Positions 16,421 to 27,200 of a DNA stretch of 64,000 nt are shown here, piece by piece; the first letter of the stretch is position 1, and every line of letters begins with the position of its first letter. The translations under genes were made by a program, and so were the position numbers. The notes under the pieces were generated by a model. The model worked only from the letters and a program-made list of their open reading frames with translations. It did not search any database and had not been told where the DNA came from. The DNA lies in assembly GCF_000154725.1 (NCBI RefSeq), contig NZ_DS544873.1, forward strand, positions 3,571,339-3,635,338, read 5' to 3'. The DNA is from Kordia algicida OT-1 (lineage in GTDB: Bacteria > Bacteroidota > Bacteroidia > Flavobacteriales > Flavobacteriaceae).

Positions 16421-17625
16421 AGTTTTTTGGCTTTAACTGTTTTTGTAATTCCTGCGGTTGTGATTTCAAAATCGTAGTTTCCGTTGCTTAAAATATTCGG
16501 ATTCAACTCAAAATTCACAAATCCGTCACGCGATTCTTTTAGATAACTTTCAATCACTTTTCCGTTTTGAGAAACAATACAAGTAACTTGCAAACCATCA
16601 GGAATCAGTTGATTCATAAAACTTCGCAACGGACCAATTTTAATATTTCGATTGTTTTTGGAGAATGAAATCGTAAAATCATCCATCACTTTTTTATACG
16701 TTAACGAAATCGTATTGCTTTTTGAAATTCCAGTAACAAAAGCTTGCACCTTCCAAGTTTCGGCATGATCGGGATGCAATAGTTGCGCGGTTGCGACACC
16801 ATCAATGGTCATACCTGAAGTTTTTAGCAGGTTTCCATCAGTATTTTCAATGAAAAATTCCACGAAAGTGCCATCGCTCACAATATTATTATTTTCATCT
16901 TTCAGTATCGAAGTGGTAAACGTCGTGATTTGATTTCCATCAGCATATTCGTGTGGTCGCTTGGCATAAATTTCAAAATCGGTAGAAATTGCAGGCAATA
17001 CGTTTACGGTAAATTCTTTGGAATTCAGTCCCAAACATTCAGTGGCGAGCAACATTCTGCCACTTTTTGTCGGCGCATAAATATTTTGATACGCAATGAG
17101 GTTTTTTGTCTGAATCGTTTCCTGCTGTTCAGTTGCCAAAAACTGACGCTTCAAAGCAACTTTTGTATTTTCTTTTACAGGATTATCTAAAGCATCCGTT
17201 GGAATCACGACCAACATCGTATAATCGTTTTCATCAGCGGCAATACTTGGCGGACCAACATAGGTTTCCATTGAAACAGGTTGGTTTTGTGAGTGAATGG
17301 TAAATGTGCCTGAAAGTGAGTTTTTAGTATCTAAAAGTTTCCAGTTGACAATGCCAGTTTTGGCACAAATTTGTGTCGGAATCGTGTATTGTAATTGGTT
17401 GTTTTTCGCTGTTGCGGATACCAAAGTAGTTCCGTAACTGTTGGTACAATATAACACGATTGAAGCATCTTGCGTTCCTGAAAATGTAAGTACGATCGTT
17501 TCGCCAGCCGTAAATTCTTGTTGTGAAGTTTCTAATCGAATCGTTTCGGATGTGTTCGTACTGAGTCCATTCGCGCTTGACGCAACAAAGAAAAAGCAGT
17601 AAAATATATAGTGTAAGTTCATCAT
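16414..17625 (-). CDS. Exported Ig-like beta-sandwich protein
   Basis: 403 residues. An N-terminal hydrophobic signal (YIFYCFFFVASSANG) suggests export. The rest is predicted beta-rich with repeated patterns such as ETIVLTFSG, DENNNIVSDGTFVEFFIEN and DGVATAQLLH, which resemble invasin/Big-type Ig domains. No catalytic motif is seen. It overlaps the GT-C gene upstream by 4 bases (ATGA on the minus strand) and the glycosidase downstream by 7 bases. It is probably a structural or binding partner of a surface glycan machine. Function unknown. Confidence 0.65.
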   Translation of the reverse strand: MMNLHYIFYCFFFVASSANGLSTNTSETIRLETSQQEFTAGETIVLTFSGTQDASIVLYCTNSYGTTLVSATAKNNQLQYTIPTQICAKTGIVNWKLLDTKNSLSGTFTIHSQNQPVSMETYVGPPSIAADENDYTMLVVIPTDALDNPVKENTKVALKRQFLATEQQETIQTKNLIAYQNIYAPTKSGRMLLATECLGLNSKEFTVNVLPAISTDFEIYAKRPHEYADGNQITTFTTSILKDENNNIVSDGTFVEFFIENTDGNLLKTSGMTIDGVATAQLLHPDHAETWKVQAFVTGISKSNTISLTYKKVMDDFTISFSKNNRNIKIGPLRSFMNQLIPDGLQVTCIVSQNGKVIESYLKESRDGFVNFELNPNILSNGNYDFEITTAGITKTVKAKKLW

Positions 17626-20600
17626 TTTGGGTTTCCGATATACGCATTCATTTCAATTTTTACAAAGTTGTACAGCGGATGCGAAATTTTCTGTAATACG
17701 TTGTGATTTTTTCTATTTGAGATAATTTTATTCGAGATATCTTCGTTCGGCAAACCGTTTACATAACAATTTTCCATGTTTGTATTGACGATTTTTACCG
17801 TTTCATTTTGCAAAATTTTATACTGAAAAGCTTGTTTGCGTTGCTGACGAATTCCGTGATCTAAAAATTGATGATCTACCCACAAAAGTTGCTGATTTTC
17901 ATCATAATACGAAATGAGTAATTGTGGAACTGTGATTTCTTGCAATCCGCTATTAAACAGATTTCCTTTGATGGTTTTTTGGTTGATGTTTACATTGCTC
18001 AACGCGATATTTTTGTACAAGTCAGCTCCTGAAACATTTCCTGCGGCTTGCAAGTTGAATTTTGTGGGTGTATCTGCGAGTTCCACTGGCGTAAATTCGT
18101 CTGGATTGAAGGTTTCTGGAATCGAATCTTTCGTTTTGGACCATGCAATTCCTTCAAAGTTAATTCGGAACGAAGTCGCTTCTTTCGGCATCAATTTGTG
18201 CTTCATGTGGTATTTTGCATTATACGTTGCCAATTCCACATTTTCGTCGTTGTACAAGGTTCCTTTTAGCACAACATCGGCTGGCACATTGTCTATGTTT
18301 TGTACTTCGCCCACAATTGCGTAATGTCCGTTATGCTGTACCAATTTCGCCGAAATGATTTCTAAAACAGGTTGTTTTAGTACATCTTCATGATAGGTTT
18401 GCTCGGTTGTAATTCTTCTTCTTCCGTGATTAAAATATGCCGTTTTATTGTTAGAAAATAGTTGATCTGGTGGCAAATCGGCTTCCATCATTTCCGCTTC
18501 CAAAAACCATTTTCCTTGTTGTTTTATGGCAGTTTTATAATCTGTTTTTTCAATTTTTTCCAACGGCGTAATCCATTTTGTAATCACTTTTAGTGTTGCC
18601 AAATTATCCGTTTCAGTCGTGATTTCGGTTGTTATTGCATCTAGTTTTGCATACGAACTTAACAAACCATCTGTAGACGAAATTTCAAGCATATACTGCG
18701 CAATAGTAATGTTGTTTTCTGGATTGATAAAACTGTGTGCTGTTTCAAATTCTTTAAAATCGAGTGCGTCATAATATGCTTTTACCACATTTTCAGGCGA
18801 ACGTTGTGCATCATTTTTAATATAAAATTGATACGTTCCAAAAGCTAAAATTCCAATCAAGATTATTGCCCAAACATGACTTAGGTTTACAATATTTCTA
18901 GAGAATTTTGTGTAGCTTTTTTTGAATTGTAAATATACTTCTGAATCATTTCGCTTTCGCTGAATATATCTCAGGAATATGGGCTGAATGTTGCATAAAA
19001 TCGCCAAGATGACAGTAAAAAACGGAATAATTCCCCAAGCTAATTTTTGCCAAGTAGAAACCTCATCTTTTGGTAAGATTGATGATAATGGTGGAACATT
19101 CAGTTTTTCCCAAACCATGATCCCATTTTCTAGTTGTGGCAAACGTTGCCAACCGCAGAAATAGAGAATTGGATCGTAAAATTTATCGTTGGAGAAAATG
19201 TATTTTAGATTGTATTTTTCAGGTGTTGTTAAGAATTGTTGCAGCGAACCAATTCCGGCAACGCCTTTAAATTTTGAGTTTTCCAAACGTTCTATGGGTC
19301 GCGTAGTAAGTTCTGGTAAACGACGTGCCGAATGATAGTTTCCATCAACAGTCATTGCGTTTGTTTGTGCCGACAACCATGCCATTTGATCGCCAAAGCC
19401 AAGTGGTAAATAACGCCATTGATCGTGTTGATCTTGGTTGAGAAAATTCACAATTGGCAACATGTTTATTTTTTGTGGTTGCGATGGTCTGAAATATCCC
19501 AAACTCATCGTGAAAATGGTTGTAAAGACGAATAAAATTGCCAATCCGCCACCAATAATTCGATGATACATGGCACCAAATTTTTCCTGTAAGTATGTTT
19601 TTAAATCTGCTTCTGAAAAACGATAGACAAATTCGCCAAAAAGCGGTAATGACATGATCGAAGCCCACAAGGTAAATCTATCTAAAGTTAGAATATTGAA
19701 AGCGGTTTCGCCTAAAATCATACGCGGAATTGGTGTTGTTCCGCCAGTTCCTAAGATAAATAGTAAGGTTATGGACAAACCAAAAAACAAATAGCGTTTG
19801 CTGTAGTATCTGTAGAAAATATAAGGTAATAAGAACAGTAAAATTCCCCACGGAATTAAGAAAAAAACCAAACCTGATGACGTAATTTCCAAGAAATGAT
19901 CTCGCGAACCATGCGGAATTGGCACTTGCGTAATTGGATTATTTTTAGAGTTGATCCAATACGGTAAAATGCAGCCAACGATAATGACTAAAGAACACAT
20001 TCCAAAACCTACAATTCGTTTAAAAAGCTTTGTAAAGTTTCTCCAAAACACCCAAAAGGTAATTTCTTTTGTCGTATTGACTTCTTCACGTGCAGCATCC
20101 ATAATGACCATTCCGATCAACGGAAAAATAAAGAAAACCATTCCAAAAATTGGTGTTACGTGATGTGAAGTTACCGTAACCGCAATCAGCGAAAGCGACG
20201 TAAAAAAGTACTTGTATTTGCCTGTTTTCAACCAAAGATAAATCTCCGGAAGGGCATGCATCAACACAGAAATTCCCACAATACTTGGTAGCTGTCCGAA
20301 AATATGCAAGGTTTCTAAAAAAGAAGATGAAAAAACAGCAAGAATAGCAGCGTAACCAGCTACTCTTTTGTTTCCTGACATGAGTAACGAGAAACGATAT
20401 ACTCCGGTAATGAATAAGATAACTGCAATGATTGCAACCGTAAATAATCCGAATTTTAAACCACCAATAAACGACAGCGCACCAATAGATTGATGTACTA
20501 ACGGCGGATAACTCATCACAGTAAAGCCTGTGTACCATTTGTAACTCCAAGGTTCAAACCAACTGTTGGCGTAATGGTCGGCAAAAAATAAGTGAATTAA

Positions 20601-20705
20601 TGCATCATAGGTTGTTTCGAGCGTGAAAAAGATAGCCGTACCGTGAAACGCCACTCCGAGAAGTAGTGCTAATAGTAGTAGTTTGTTTGTGGTCTTTTCC
20701 ATCAT
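17622..20705 (-). CDS. Large GT-C-like multi-spanning membrane protein
   Basis: 1027 residues. Residues 1-420 contain about ten hydrophobic helices with a first periplasmic loop rich in charged and aromatic residues (FADHYANSWFEPWSYKWY), and SYPPLVH follows. This is the look of GT-C glycosyltransferases and related '6-pyruvoyl-tetrahydropterin synthase-related' membrane proteins. Another pair of helices lies at about 545-640. The last 390 residues are soluble and beta-rich, with a domain starting near SPENVVKAYYDALDF. The probable role is transfer of lipid-linked sugars to an exported acceptor. It heads a tightly overlapping minus-strand operon. The acceptor and sugar are unknown. Confidence 0.65.
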   Translation of the reverse strand: MMEKTTNKLLLLALLLGVAFHGTAIFFTLETTYDALIHLFFADHYANSWFEPWSYKWYTGFTVMSYPPLVHQSIGALSFIGGLKFGLFTVAIIAVILFITGVYRFSLLMSGNKRVAGYAAILAVFSSSFLETLHIFGQLPSIVGISVLMHALPEIYLWLKTGKYKYFFTSLSLIAVTVTSHHVTPIFGMVFFIFPLIGMVIMDAAREEVNTTKEITFWVFWRNFTKLFKRIVGFGMCSLVIIVGCILPYWINSKNNPITQVPIPHGSRDHFLEITSSGLVFFLIPWGILLFLLPYIFYRYYSKRYLFFGLSITLLFILGTGGTTPIPRMILGETAFNILTLDRFTLWASIMSLPLFGEFVYRFSEADLKTYLQEKFGAMYHRIIGGGLAILFVFTTIFTMSLGYFRPSQPQKINMLPIVNFLNQDQHDQWRYLPLGFGDQMAWLSAQTNAMTVDGNYHSARRLPELTTRPIERLENSKFKGVAGIGSLQQFLTTPEKYNLKYIFSNDKFYDPILYFCGWQRLPQLENGIMVWEKLNVPPLSSILPKDEVSTWQKLAWGIIPFFTVILAILCNIQPIFLRYIQRKRNDSEVYLQFKKSYTKFSRNIVNLSHVWAIILIGILAFGTYQFYIKNDAQRSPENVVKAYYDALDFKEFETAHSFINPENNITIAQYMLEISSTDGLLSSYAKLDAITTEITTETDNLATLKVITKWITPLEKIEKTDYKTAIKQQGKWFLEAEMMEADLPPDQLFSNNKTAYFNHGRRRITTEQTYHEDVLKQPVLEIISAKLVQHNGHYAIVGEVQNIDNVPADVVLKGTLYNDENVELATYNAKYHMKHKLMPKEATSFRINFEGIAWSKTKDSIPETFNPDEFTPVELADTPTKFNLQAAGNVSGADLYKNIALSNVNINQKTIKGNLFNSGLQEITVPQLLISYYDENQQLLWVDHQFLDHGIRQQRKQAFQYKILQNETVKIVNTNMENCYVNGLPNEDISNKIISNRKNHNVLQKISHPLYNFVKIEMNAYIGNPK

Positions 20706-20762
20706 TGTTTATGTAATCTACTGATATTTTTAAAATATACAATTTCGTTCTGCAACGGGATT

Positions 20763-20805
20763 TGTTCAACTATCGATATTGAATGCGTCTTGCAGACTTT
20801 TCAAT
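20763..20805 (+). repeat. 43-base direct repeat, copy A
   Basis: Begins TGTTCAACTATCGATATTG and ends GCAGACTTTTCAAT. It matches copy B (20995-21037) except for two bases. The copies are 232 bases apart, in the same orientation. Confidence 0.85.
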
Positions 20806-20994
20806 TTTAGCTTATCATTTTTAAAATGTACACATTATAAAATACGAGTTTCGAAATTCAAGGAGACTATCTAAAAAGTGTATTGAAACGTCATTCTGGG
20901 CTTGACCCAGAATCGCATCATGTTGATTTTCAAATATTATGAGAAACCGAATCAAGTTCGGTTTGACGAAATCTGTACTTTTTATACAGCCTCT

Positions 20995-21037
20995 TGTTCA
21001 ACTATCAATATTGAATACGTCTTGCAGACTTTTCAAT
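20995..21037 (+). repeat. 43-base direct repeat, copy B
   Basis: Begins TGTTCAACTATCAATATTG and ends GCAGACTTTTCAAT. It differs from copy A at two positions, and it lies 204 bases before the receiver-GT2 start. It may be a duplicated regulatory site or an arm of a decayed mobile element. Confidence 0.85.
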
Positions 21038-21241
21038 ACCGAGTTTCACAAAGTAAAGATAAATGGTGTAATTTTTAATTGGACTAAAGGAAATTGCATT
21101 TCGTCTAAAGATAGCTCCGTTTAAGGTGTTTTGGGCAAAATAAGCAGCAATTCCAAACTACTTTTGACCTGTAAGTCGTTCGGAAAACAACACAAATTCT
21201 ATTGAAGACGACATAAGATATAAATCAAATTAAAAATACAT

Positions 21242-22420
21242 ATGATGAAAATTTTAGCTATTGACGACCAAAAATTAGTGTTGATTCCTTTAGAAAGCAG
21301 ATTGGCTGAATTGGGATATGAAGTACTAACCGAAACTGACGGATTAAAAGGAAAGGAATTATACGATTCGTTTCAACCAGATTTAGTGATTGTAGATATG
21401 AACATGCCAACAATTTCTGGAATGGAAATCGTACAATACATTCGTGATGATAAACAAAAGAACACACCAATTATGATTTTATCGGGAAATACCGATGATG
21501 AAATGATTACCAAAGGTTTTGATTTGGGTGTGAATGATTATATGAAAAAACCGCTAAGCTTAAACGAAGTTTGTGCACGTGTAAAACGATTGATTGGTGT
21601 GCCAAAAACAGAAGCTGTTTCTAATACAAATAATGTGATGATTCAACAACGATGTGTTGGTGTGGTAATTCCTTGCTACAATGAAGCAGAACGTTTATTG
21701 AGTAAAGAATTTACTGATTTTGTAGATCGCAATTCTGGATATCGTTTGTGTTTTGTAAATGATGGAAGTAAAGATGCAACATTGGAAGTTTTGCACGATT
21801 TGCGAAAAGGTAGAGAAGACTTTATTACCGTATACGATTGTGAGCAAAATGGCGGAAAAGCAGAAGCGGTTCGTTTGGGAATGCTACACATGGCACAACA
21901 AGAAGACTTGGATTATATTGGCTTTTTGGATGCGGATTTGTCTACCGATTTGGCTGATTTTGACGATTTAGTGTCTACCATTGAAAACTCAGATTTTAAG
22001 ATTGTAAGCGGATCAAGAATTAGCAGAATGGGCGCAAATATTACAAAAGAATCGGCTCGTAAAGTGATTAGTTTGACAATTAATTTAATCATCAGAACAA
22101 TTCTTTCAATGAACTTTAAAGACACACAATGTGGCGCGAAAATTTTCCATAAAGATGTAATTCATTTAGCTTTCGATAAAAAGTTTATCACAAAATGGTT
22201 GTTTGATGTGGAAATCTTTATGCGTATGCGTAAACATTTCGGATTGGATGCTGCACGTGCGATGATGTGTGAGAAACCTTTGAAACGTTGGATTCACGCA
22301 GATGGTTCGAAATTGTCTATGAAAGATTCAATCAAAATTATTGGTCAGTTAGGGCAAATTGCTTGGTATTACAATCGCAAAAGAAAAACTGCCACTAAAG
22401 CAAATTTAGAATTGATATAA
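21242..22420 (+). CDS. Response-regulator receiver domain fused to GT2 glycosyltransferase
   Basis: 392 residues. Residues 1-118 form a complete receiver domain: acidic pair Asp8/Asp9, phospho-acceptor Asp52 in VDMNMP, Ser81 in the Thr/Ser position and Lys102 in MKKP. After a 20-residue linker, residues 138-370 are a GT-A fold of family 2 (dolichol-phosphate mannosyltransferase-like): VVIPCYNEAE, VNDGSKDATLE, GGKAEAVR, DADLSTD (230-236, the metal DxD) and QCGAKIF. No DNA-binding domain is present, so phosphorylation would control the enzyme itself. No transmembrane helices are evident after the GT. It is divergent from the GT-C operon and 49 bases before another GT2-like gene. Confidence 0.88.
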   Translation: MMKILAIDDQKLVLIPLESRLAELGYEVLTETDGLKGKELYDSFQPDLVIVDMNMPTISGMEIVQYIRDDKQKNTPIMILSGNTDDEMITKGFDLGVNDYMKKPLSLNEVCARVKRLIGVPKTEAVSNTNNVMIQQRCVGVVIPCYNEAERLLSKEFTDFVDRNSGYRLCFVNDGSKDATLEVLHDLRKGREDFITVYDCEQNGGKAEAVRLGMLHMAQQEDLDYIGFLDADLSTDLADFDDLVSTIENSDFKIVSGSRISRMGANITKESARKVISLTINLIIRTILSMNFKDTQCGAKIFHKDVIHLAFDKKFITKWLFDVEIFMRMRKHFGLDAARAMMCEKPLKRWIHADGSKLSMKDSIKIIGQLGQIAWYYNRKRKTATKANLELI

Positions 22421-22469
22421 TACGTTTCCCCTTTCCCCTTTTCCCCTATTTCCCCTAAACCTACTATAT

Positions 22470-22904
22470 ATGAAGATTGGAGTTTTAATCATATTTCGTA
22501 ATGACGAAACCGTGATTGATGTACAGCAATTTACTAAATTATTTACTGAAAAAACAAAGTTGCAAGTTTGCTTGGTAAACAACGGAAGTACCGATAAAAC
22601 ATTGGAAGTATTGAAAGAAATTCAGGAAGAAGTTACTATTCCAATTTCAATTATTGATGTGAAAAAAAGTAGCGGTTACAATACGGCAATTAAAGCTGGT
22701 GTTCGGTACTTGACAAGCAAAAACGACTTGCCTTATATTTTATGTTTGCAACACTACACTGCAAAAGATATGCAACTTCTGGATGAAGTTTTTGAAGTCA
22801 TTCAGCAAGAAAGTGGCGTTGTAAAAGGTTTGTTTAAAAACACCAAACGTATGATGCTGAAGAATGTATTTTCGATACGAGGTATTATGGAGAAAGCGAG
22901 TTAG
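22470..22904 (+). CDS. Small GT2-like protein lacking the DxD motif
   Basis: 144 residues. The first half of a GT2 fold is recognisable: GVLIIFRNDETV, VCLVNNGSTDKTLEVL and SSGYNTAIKAGVRYL align with the corresponding elements of the neighbouring fusion. At the place of the metal-binding DxD it reads CLQHYTAKD, so no DxD is present, and the acceptor half is missing. It may be a non-catalytic partner of the receiver-GT2 or a degraded copy. It is preceded by a CCCCT/TTTCCCC-rich leader (22424-22458). Confidence 0.6.
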   Translation: MKIGVLIIFRNDETVIDVQQFTKLFTEKTKLQVCLVNNGSTDKTLEVLKEIQEEVTIPISIIDVKKSSGYNTAIKAGVRYLTSKNDLPYILCLQHYTAKDMQLLDEVFEVIQQESGVVKGLFKNTKRMMLKNVFSIRGIMEKAS

Positions 22905-23398
22905 ATTATTGGCTTTTTAGACTTGCTTAGATTTTAAGAGCGCTTTGCTTTTAGACTTGTTCCCGCGTAGTCGGGAATCTCTTAGATTGCTTCGCTTTTT
23001 TAGATTTTTATGTGATGTTGAATCGAGTTCAACATGACGTAGCAATCTGTTGGTAGTATGACTTCTGTAATGTCACTTCGAGTAATTTTTGGTAAAAAAT
23101 TGTATCGAGAAGTGCTTTAAAAATCTTAGCTTTTACAATGAATTCACGAATTGTTTTATTTACTCAATTTGTCATTCCTGCGTAGGCAGGAATCTATTAT
23201 CACGAATTGCTTACTGTAATGAAAAAACTGAATCACACTTCGATTTTACTCAGTGTAAAAGTTCAGTTTGACAAGAATATTTTCACTAAAAAGTAATACC
23301 CAAAAAGATTTCTGCGCGATCATTGAGCAAAGTCGAAACGAAAGCAGAAACATGTCTAAAAGAGAAACGAGTCTAAAAGGCGAAGCCGTATCTAAAAC
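22905..23398. other. Convergent intergenic region rich in short repeats
   Basis: 494 bases with no credible gene. Units of the form TTAGA(C/T)...GCTTCGCTTTT recur between about 22915 and 23010. GTTCCCGCGTAGTCGGGAAT near 22960 can fold. ATTCCTGC-GTAG-GCAGGAAT at 23174-23193 is a perfect hairpin. ATTGAGCAAAGTCGAAACG near 23323 belongs to the GAGCGGAGTCGAAGTG family. These probably end the two converging transcripts. Confidence 0.55.
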
Positions 23399-24070
23399 CT
23401 ACTTTTTCCCTTCCACAACAACCACAATTTCCCCTTTTGGTGGTTTGTTTTGATAATATGCCAACACTTCTTTGGCGCTTCCGCGGATGGTTTCTTCATA
23501 GAGTTTTGTCAATTCTCTAGAAACAGAAACCTGACGATCTTCACCAAAATATTCACAAAAATGTCCTAAAGTTTTGACCAATTTGTGTGGCGATTCGTAA
23601 AAAATCATGGTGCGTGTTTCTTCTGCCAAAATTTTAAATCGCGTTTGTCGTCCTTTTTTCACAGGTAAAAATCCTTCAAAGACAAATTTATCATTCGGCA
23701 ATCCGCTATTTACCAAAGCTGGTACAAAAGCGGTCGCACCTGGCAAACATTCTACTGGAATTTGATTGGCAATACATTCACGCGTTAATAAAAACCCAGG
23801 ATCAGAAATTGCGGGCGTTCCTGCATCACTAATCAACGCAAAAGTTTCGCCTGCTTGCATGCGTTTTATCAATGTTTCTGTCGTTTTATGCTCGTTATGC
23901 ATGTGATGACTTTGCATGTGTGTACCAATTTCAAAATGTTTCAACAGCTTTCCACTCGTACGTGTATCTTCTGCCAAAATCATATCAACATTTTTTAAAA
24001 CTTCTACAGCTCTAAACGTCATGTCTTTCAGGTTTCCTATTGGTGTTGGTACAATATAAAGTTTCATCAA
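23399..24070 (-). CDS. rsmI: 16S rRNA 2'-O-methyltransferase RsmI
   Basis: 223 residues. TPIGNLKDMTFRAVEVLK at the N-terminus, AEDTRTSGKLLKHF, LISDAGTPAISDPGF and the SAM-binding PGATAFVPALVNSG are the RsmI signature. RsmI methylates the ribose of C1402 in the 16S rRNA P-site together with RsmH. The length is shorter than E. coli RsmI (about 286) because the C-terminal domain is missing, which is usual for Bacteroidota. It is a single gene; on the minus strand a TATTTTTG element at 24111-24118 could be its -7 promoter box. Confidence 0.93.
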   Translation of the reverse strand: MMKLYIVPTPIGNLKDMTFRAVEVLKNVDMILAEDTRTSGKLLKHFEIGTHMQSHHMHNEHKTTETLIKRMQAGETFALISDAGTPAISDPGFLLTRECIANQIPVECLPGATAFVPALVNSGLPNDKFVFEGFLPVKKGRQTRFKILAEETRTMIFYESPHKLVKTLGHFCEYFGEDRQVSVSRELTKLYEETIRGSAKEVLAYYQNKPPKGEIVVVVEGKK

Positions 24071-24207
24071 TACTGCGTTTTCGGGTTGAAGATATTATTA
24101 AATTTTCATTCAAAAATAGCTATTAAAAAAATAGTAAGTCGTAATTCCTGTATCTTTAATGTTATATATACGCAACCTTTTTTAGTTTTGGGTATCTTTT
24201 ATAATAT

Positions 24208-27200
24208 ATGAAGCAACGTTACTTTTTACTTTTTCTACTTACTGCAACTTTGTCGTGGAGTCAATCTACAGACTTATCTGTAAGTGTTGAAGTTACCGAT
24301 GCAAGCGGCACAACAATTCCAAATGTATTTTTGTTTCAAGAGTTTAGCTACGTAACTACCATCAGCAATTCAGGGAATGCTGTAAACAATGCCACATTTT
24401 CACAAGAACTCAATCCAAATGTCACTTTTGTTTCTGTAGAAAGTATCAATCCACTTGGTGGCGCAGCTTTGGCAACCAATTTGGCTTTTAACGGAAGTAA
24501 TGATTCTGTTGAAGGAATACTTCCAAACATGCCGACAAATTCTAGTGTACAAATTCGCATCAACCTAAGAGCGCCAACAGAATTAGGAGGAATTTCAACA
24601 ACAGCCGAAGTTTTTCCGCCAACAGGCACGACAGACACCATGCCCGATAGTAATATTGCCATCGTTTCTATGGATGTAAATAATGTTGCTGTTGATTTTG
24701 AAGTAGATTACCAACAAGTTTCGCCACCTGCAGGAACTGGAATTTCCGCTTGGGGCGATCAGGTTACTTTTGAACTTACCATTACAAATAATAGTACGAT
24801 AGAATTCCCCGTTTCTAGTTTTGGACTTTTTCAAACGATACATTCTGATACTGCCAATGGAACAGCTTTGGTACAATTAATTTCTGTTTCTTGCATTAGC
24901 GCTACAGGTGGCGTAAGCTGTCCCACAAACTTAGGCTCTATCAGTGGAAACGCTGTTGCTGTTATTCCCACACAAGAAATGTATCACTATGATAATGAAA
25001 TTATTTTTCCGCCACAAGCAAGCATTACATTTAGTGTTACGTATGCGTATTTTGAAGGTGAATGCGGAGAAAGTATCGATCAGATTGTGACACGAAGTTT
25101 TGCGCAAATCAATTTTGAAAGTTTAGATATAGCAAGTGTACGATCAGATAATGTACTAACCAATTTACTTTTTTCAACACTTTGTCCGTGTACGGATGTT
25201 TCTATAAGTACGATTATTACAGATCCAACAACAGGTAATTTTATTACAGATTATAGCCAAACGGTAACCTTTGAAACCACACTGACCAATAATGGACCAT
25301 TAGACACAACGATTCGTTTCTTCTTGCAAAACTTAGGATTTCAGTGGGAAATTATATCGGTTGAATGTATTAACGCTTCTGGCGGACTCACTTGTGGAGA
25401 TATCGTCTATGAATCTGACGGACTTGGTCAATTTTGGGAAGTCAATAATTTTATGATTCCGTCTGGCGGACAGGTTATTACCAGAACCGTGGTTCGTTAC
25501 TTAGAACCCATCTGTCCTGTTAATGTTCCGTTTCTTTCTCCATACAGAAGTACGATTAATATGCTAGAACATATTGATTGTAATCCTGATGATAATAATG
25601 AATTTGGAAACATTCTGCTTCCAACAGCTACGGGAACTGACGAATGCATCAGTGCAAACGATTTTTCAATTACCAAAACACAAGTCAGTCCAGCATTACC
25701 TTCTGGTGGTTCTGCGGGAAATCCAATTCCTTGGGGCGATATTACCTATCACATCACCATTACAAACGATAATTTAGTGCCAATTCCGCTAGAAGTTTCC
25801 GACTTTTATGGAAATCCAGATTCAAATACTTCTGTTGTAGGAACACTACAATCCGTAACTTGTATTGAAACAACAGGAACTGCCGATTGTTACGATATTA
25901 TAAATGCCAATATTGGTGTCGACAATACACTTTCCAACGATATATTTTGGGAAATCACAGCAGCAGAAAACTGGGAATTAGCACCCGAAAGTTCCATTAC
26001 TTTTGAAGTTGTGGTCAATTGGACGCCGCAATGTTCCAACCAAGTAATTTCTGTAAACAACAGAGTGAGCGCAACAATCATCGGCGAAAGCATCGAAAAA
26101 AATGCTTCGGAAATTAGCTATTTAACGCCATGTGTCGATTTAATTGTTCAGACATTTCCGTCCGTACCAACAGTTCCAATCAATACAAATTTTGAATGGG
26201 TTGTAGACATTACCAACAGCGTCATCAGCTCAACAGCGACAGACGCTTCATTTTCTACAGTAGTAAATTCGGCATTTACCATCACAGGAACGCCAACCTG
26301 TACTATTACAAGCGGAAATGCAACTTGTGTTACAACATTTAATGTAGATACGTCTACGAACATCGTTTCAGGAATCATACCATTACTCGATCCTGATGCT
26401 ACTGTACAATTACGAATTCCTGTCACAGCTCCAAATTTTGGTGGTTCGTTTAACAATGTTGCCGAAGTACAACCCGATCCTGCTAATAACGGAGAATTTG
26501 ATCCAAGTACCAATATTTCTATTTCGAGCATTCAAGTTATTTCACCTACGGTTAGTAAAAGTTTTGTTCCAGATGAAATTATCGCAACACAAACCTCAGT
26601 ACTGACCTTTACCATTGAAAATATTCCTGGAAACGCGGCACAATCGGGCATTTCGTTTACTGATAATTTACCTGCGGGAATCGTTTTAGCGGGCGAACCA
26701 ATTTGGGTACAAAGCAATGGTTGTACAGCAGATTTTGTGGGATTGACCAATGACACTTTCGTGGGAATTGCCAATCTAGTATTTCCTGAAGGAGTTGCCA
26801 ACTGTACATTTTCCGTTTTAGTTACTTCTGAAACGCCAAATTTATACACCAACGAATTTGCCAATTTTTCAAACCTGAATAATATTGATGCGACAAATGT
26901 GTTTGCAACGCTGAATGTTTTGCCGTTGCCACCAAGTGCCGATTTGGAAATTTCGCTTATCACAAATCAAACACAATACTGTGAAGGCGATGACGTCATT
27001 TTTACGCTGACAATTACAAATAACGGACCTGACGATGTTGAAAATGTTGCTGTAGAACAGTTTTTGAATCCACTAGGATTTACATATATAAGTGACGATG
27101 TTGGCGGAACGTACACAAATGCGACAGGAATTTGGGAACTTTCAGGAATTACCATTCCTGCAAATGCTGGAAACAATACGTTTACCGCTCAAATTACTAC

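Larger units (their letters stand above)
20706..21241. other. Divergent intergenic region with repeats
   Basis: 536 bases between the divergent GT-C gene and the receiver-GT2 gene. Besides the 43-base duplication (separate entries) it holds two small hairpins: ATTCTGGG-CTTGA-CCCAGAAT near 20893-20913 and AACCGAA-TCAAG-TTCGGTT near 20945-20963. No gene is visible. Promoters for both directions must lie here, but I could not find a full consensus. Confidence 0.55.
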
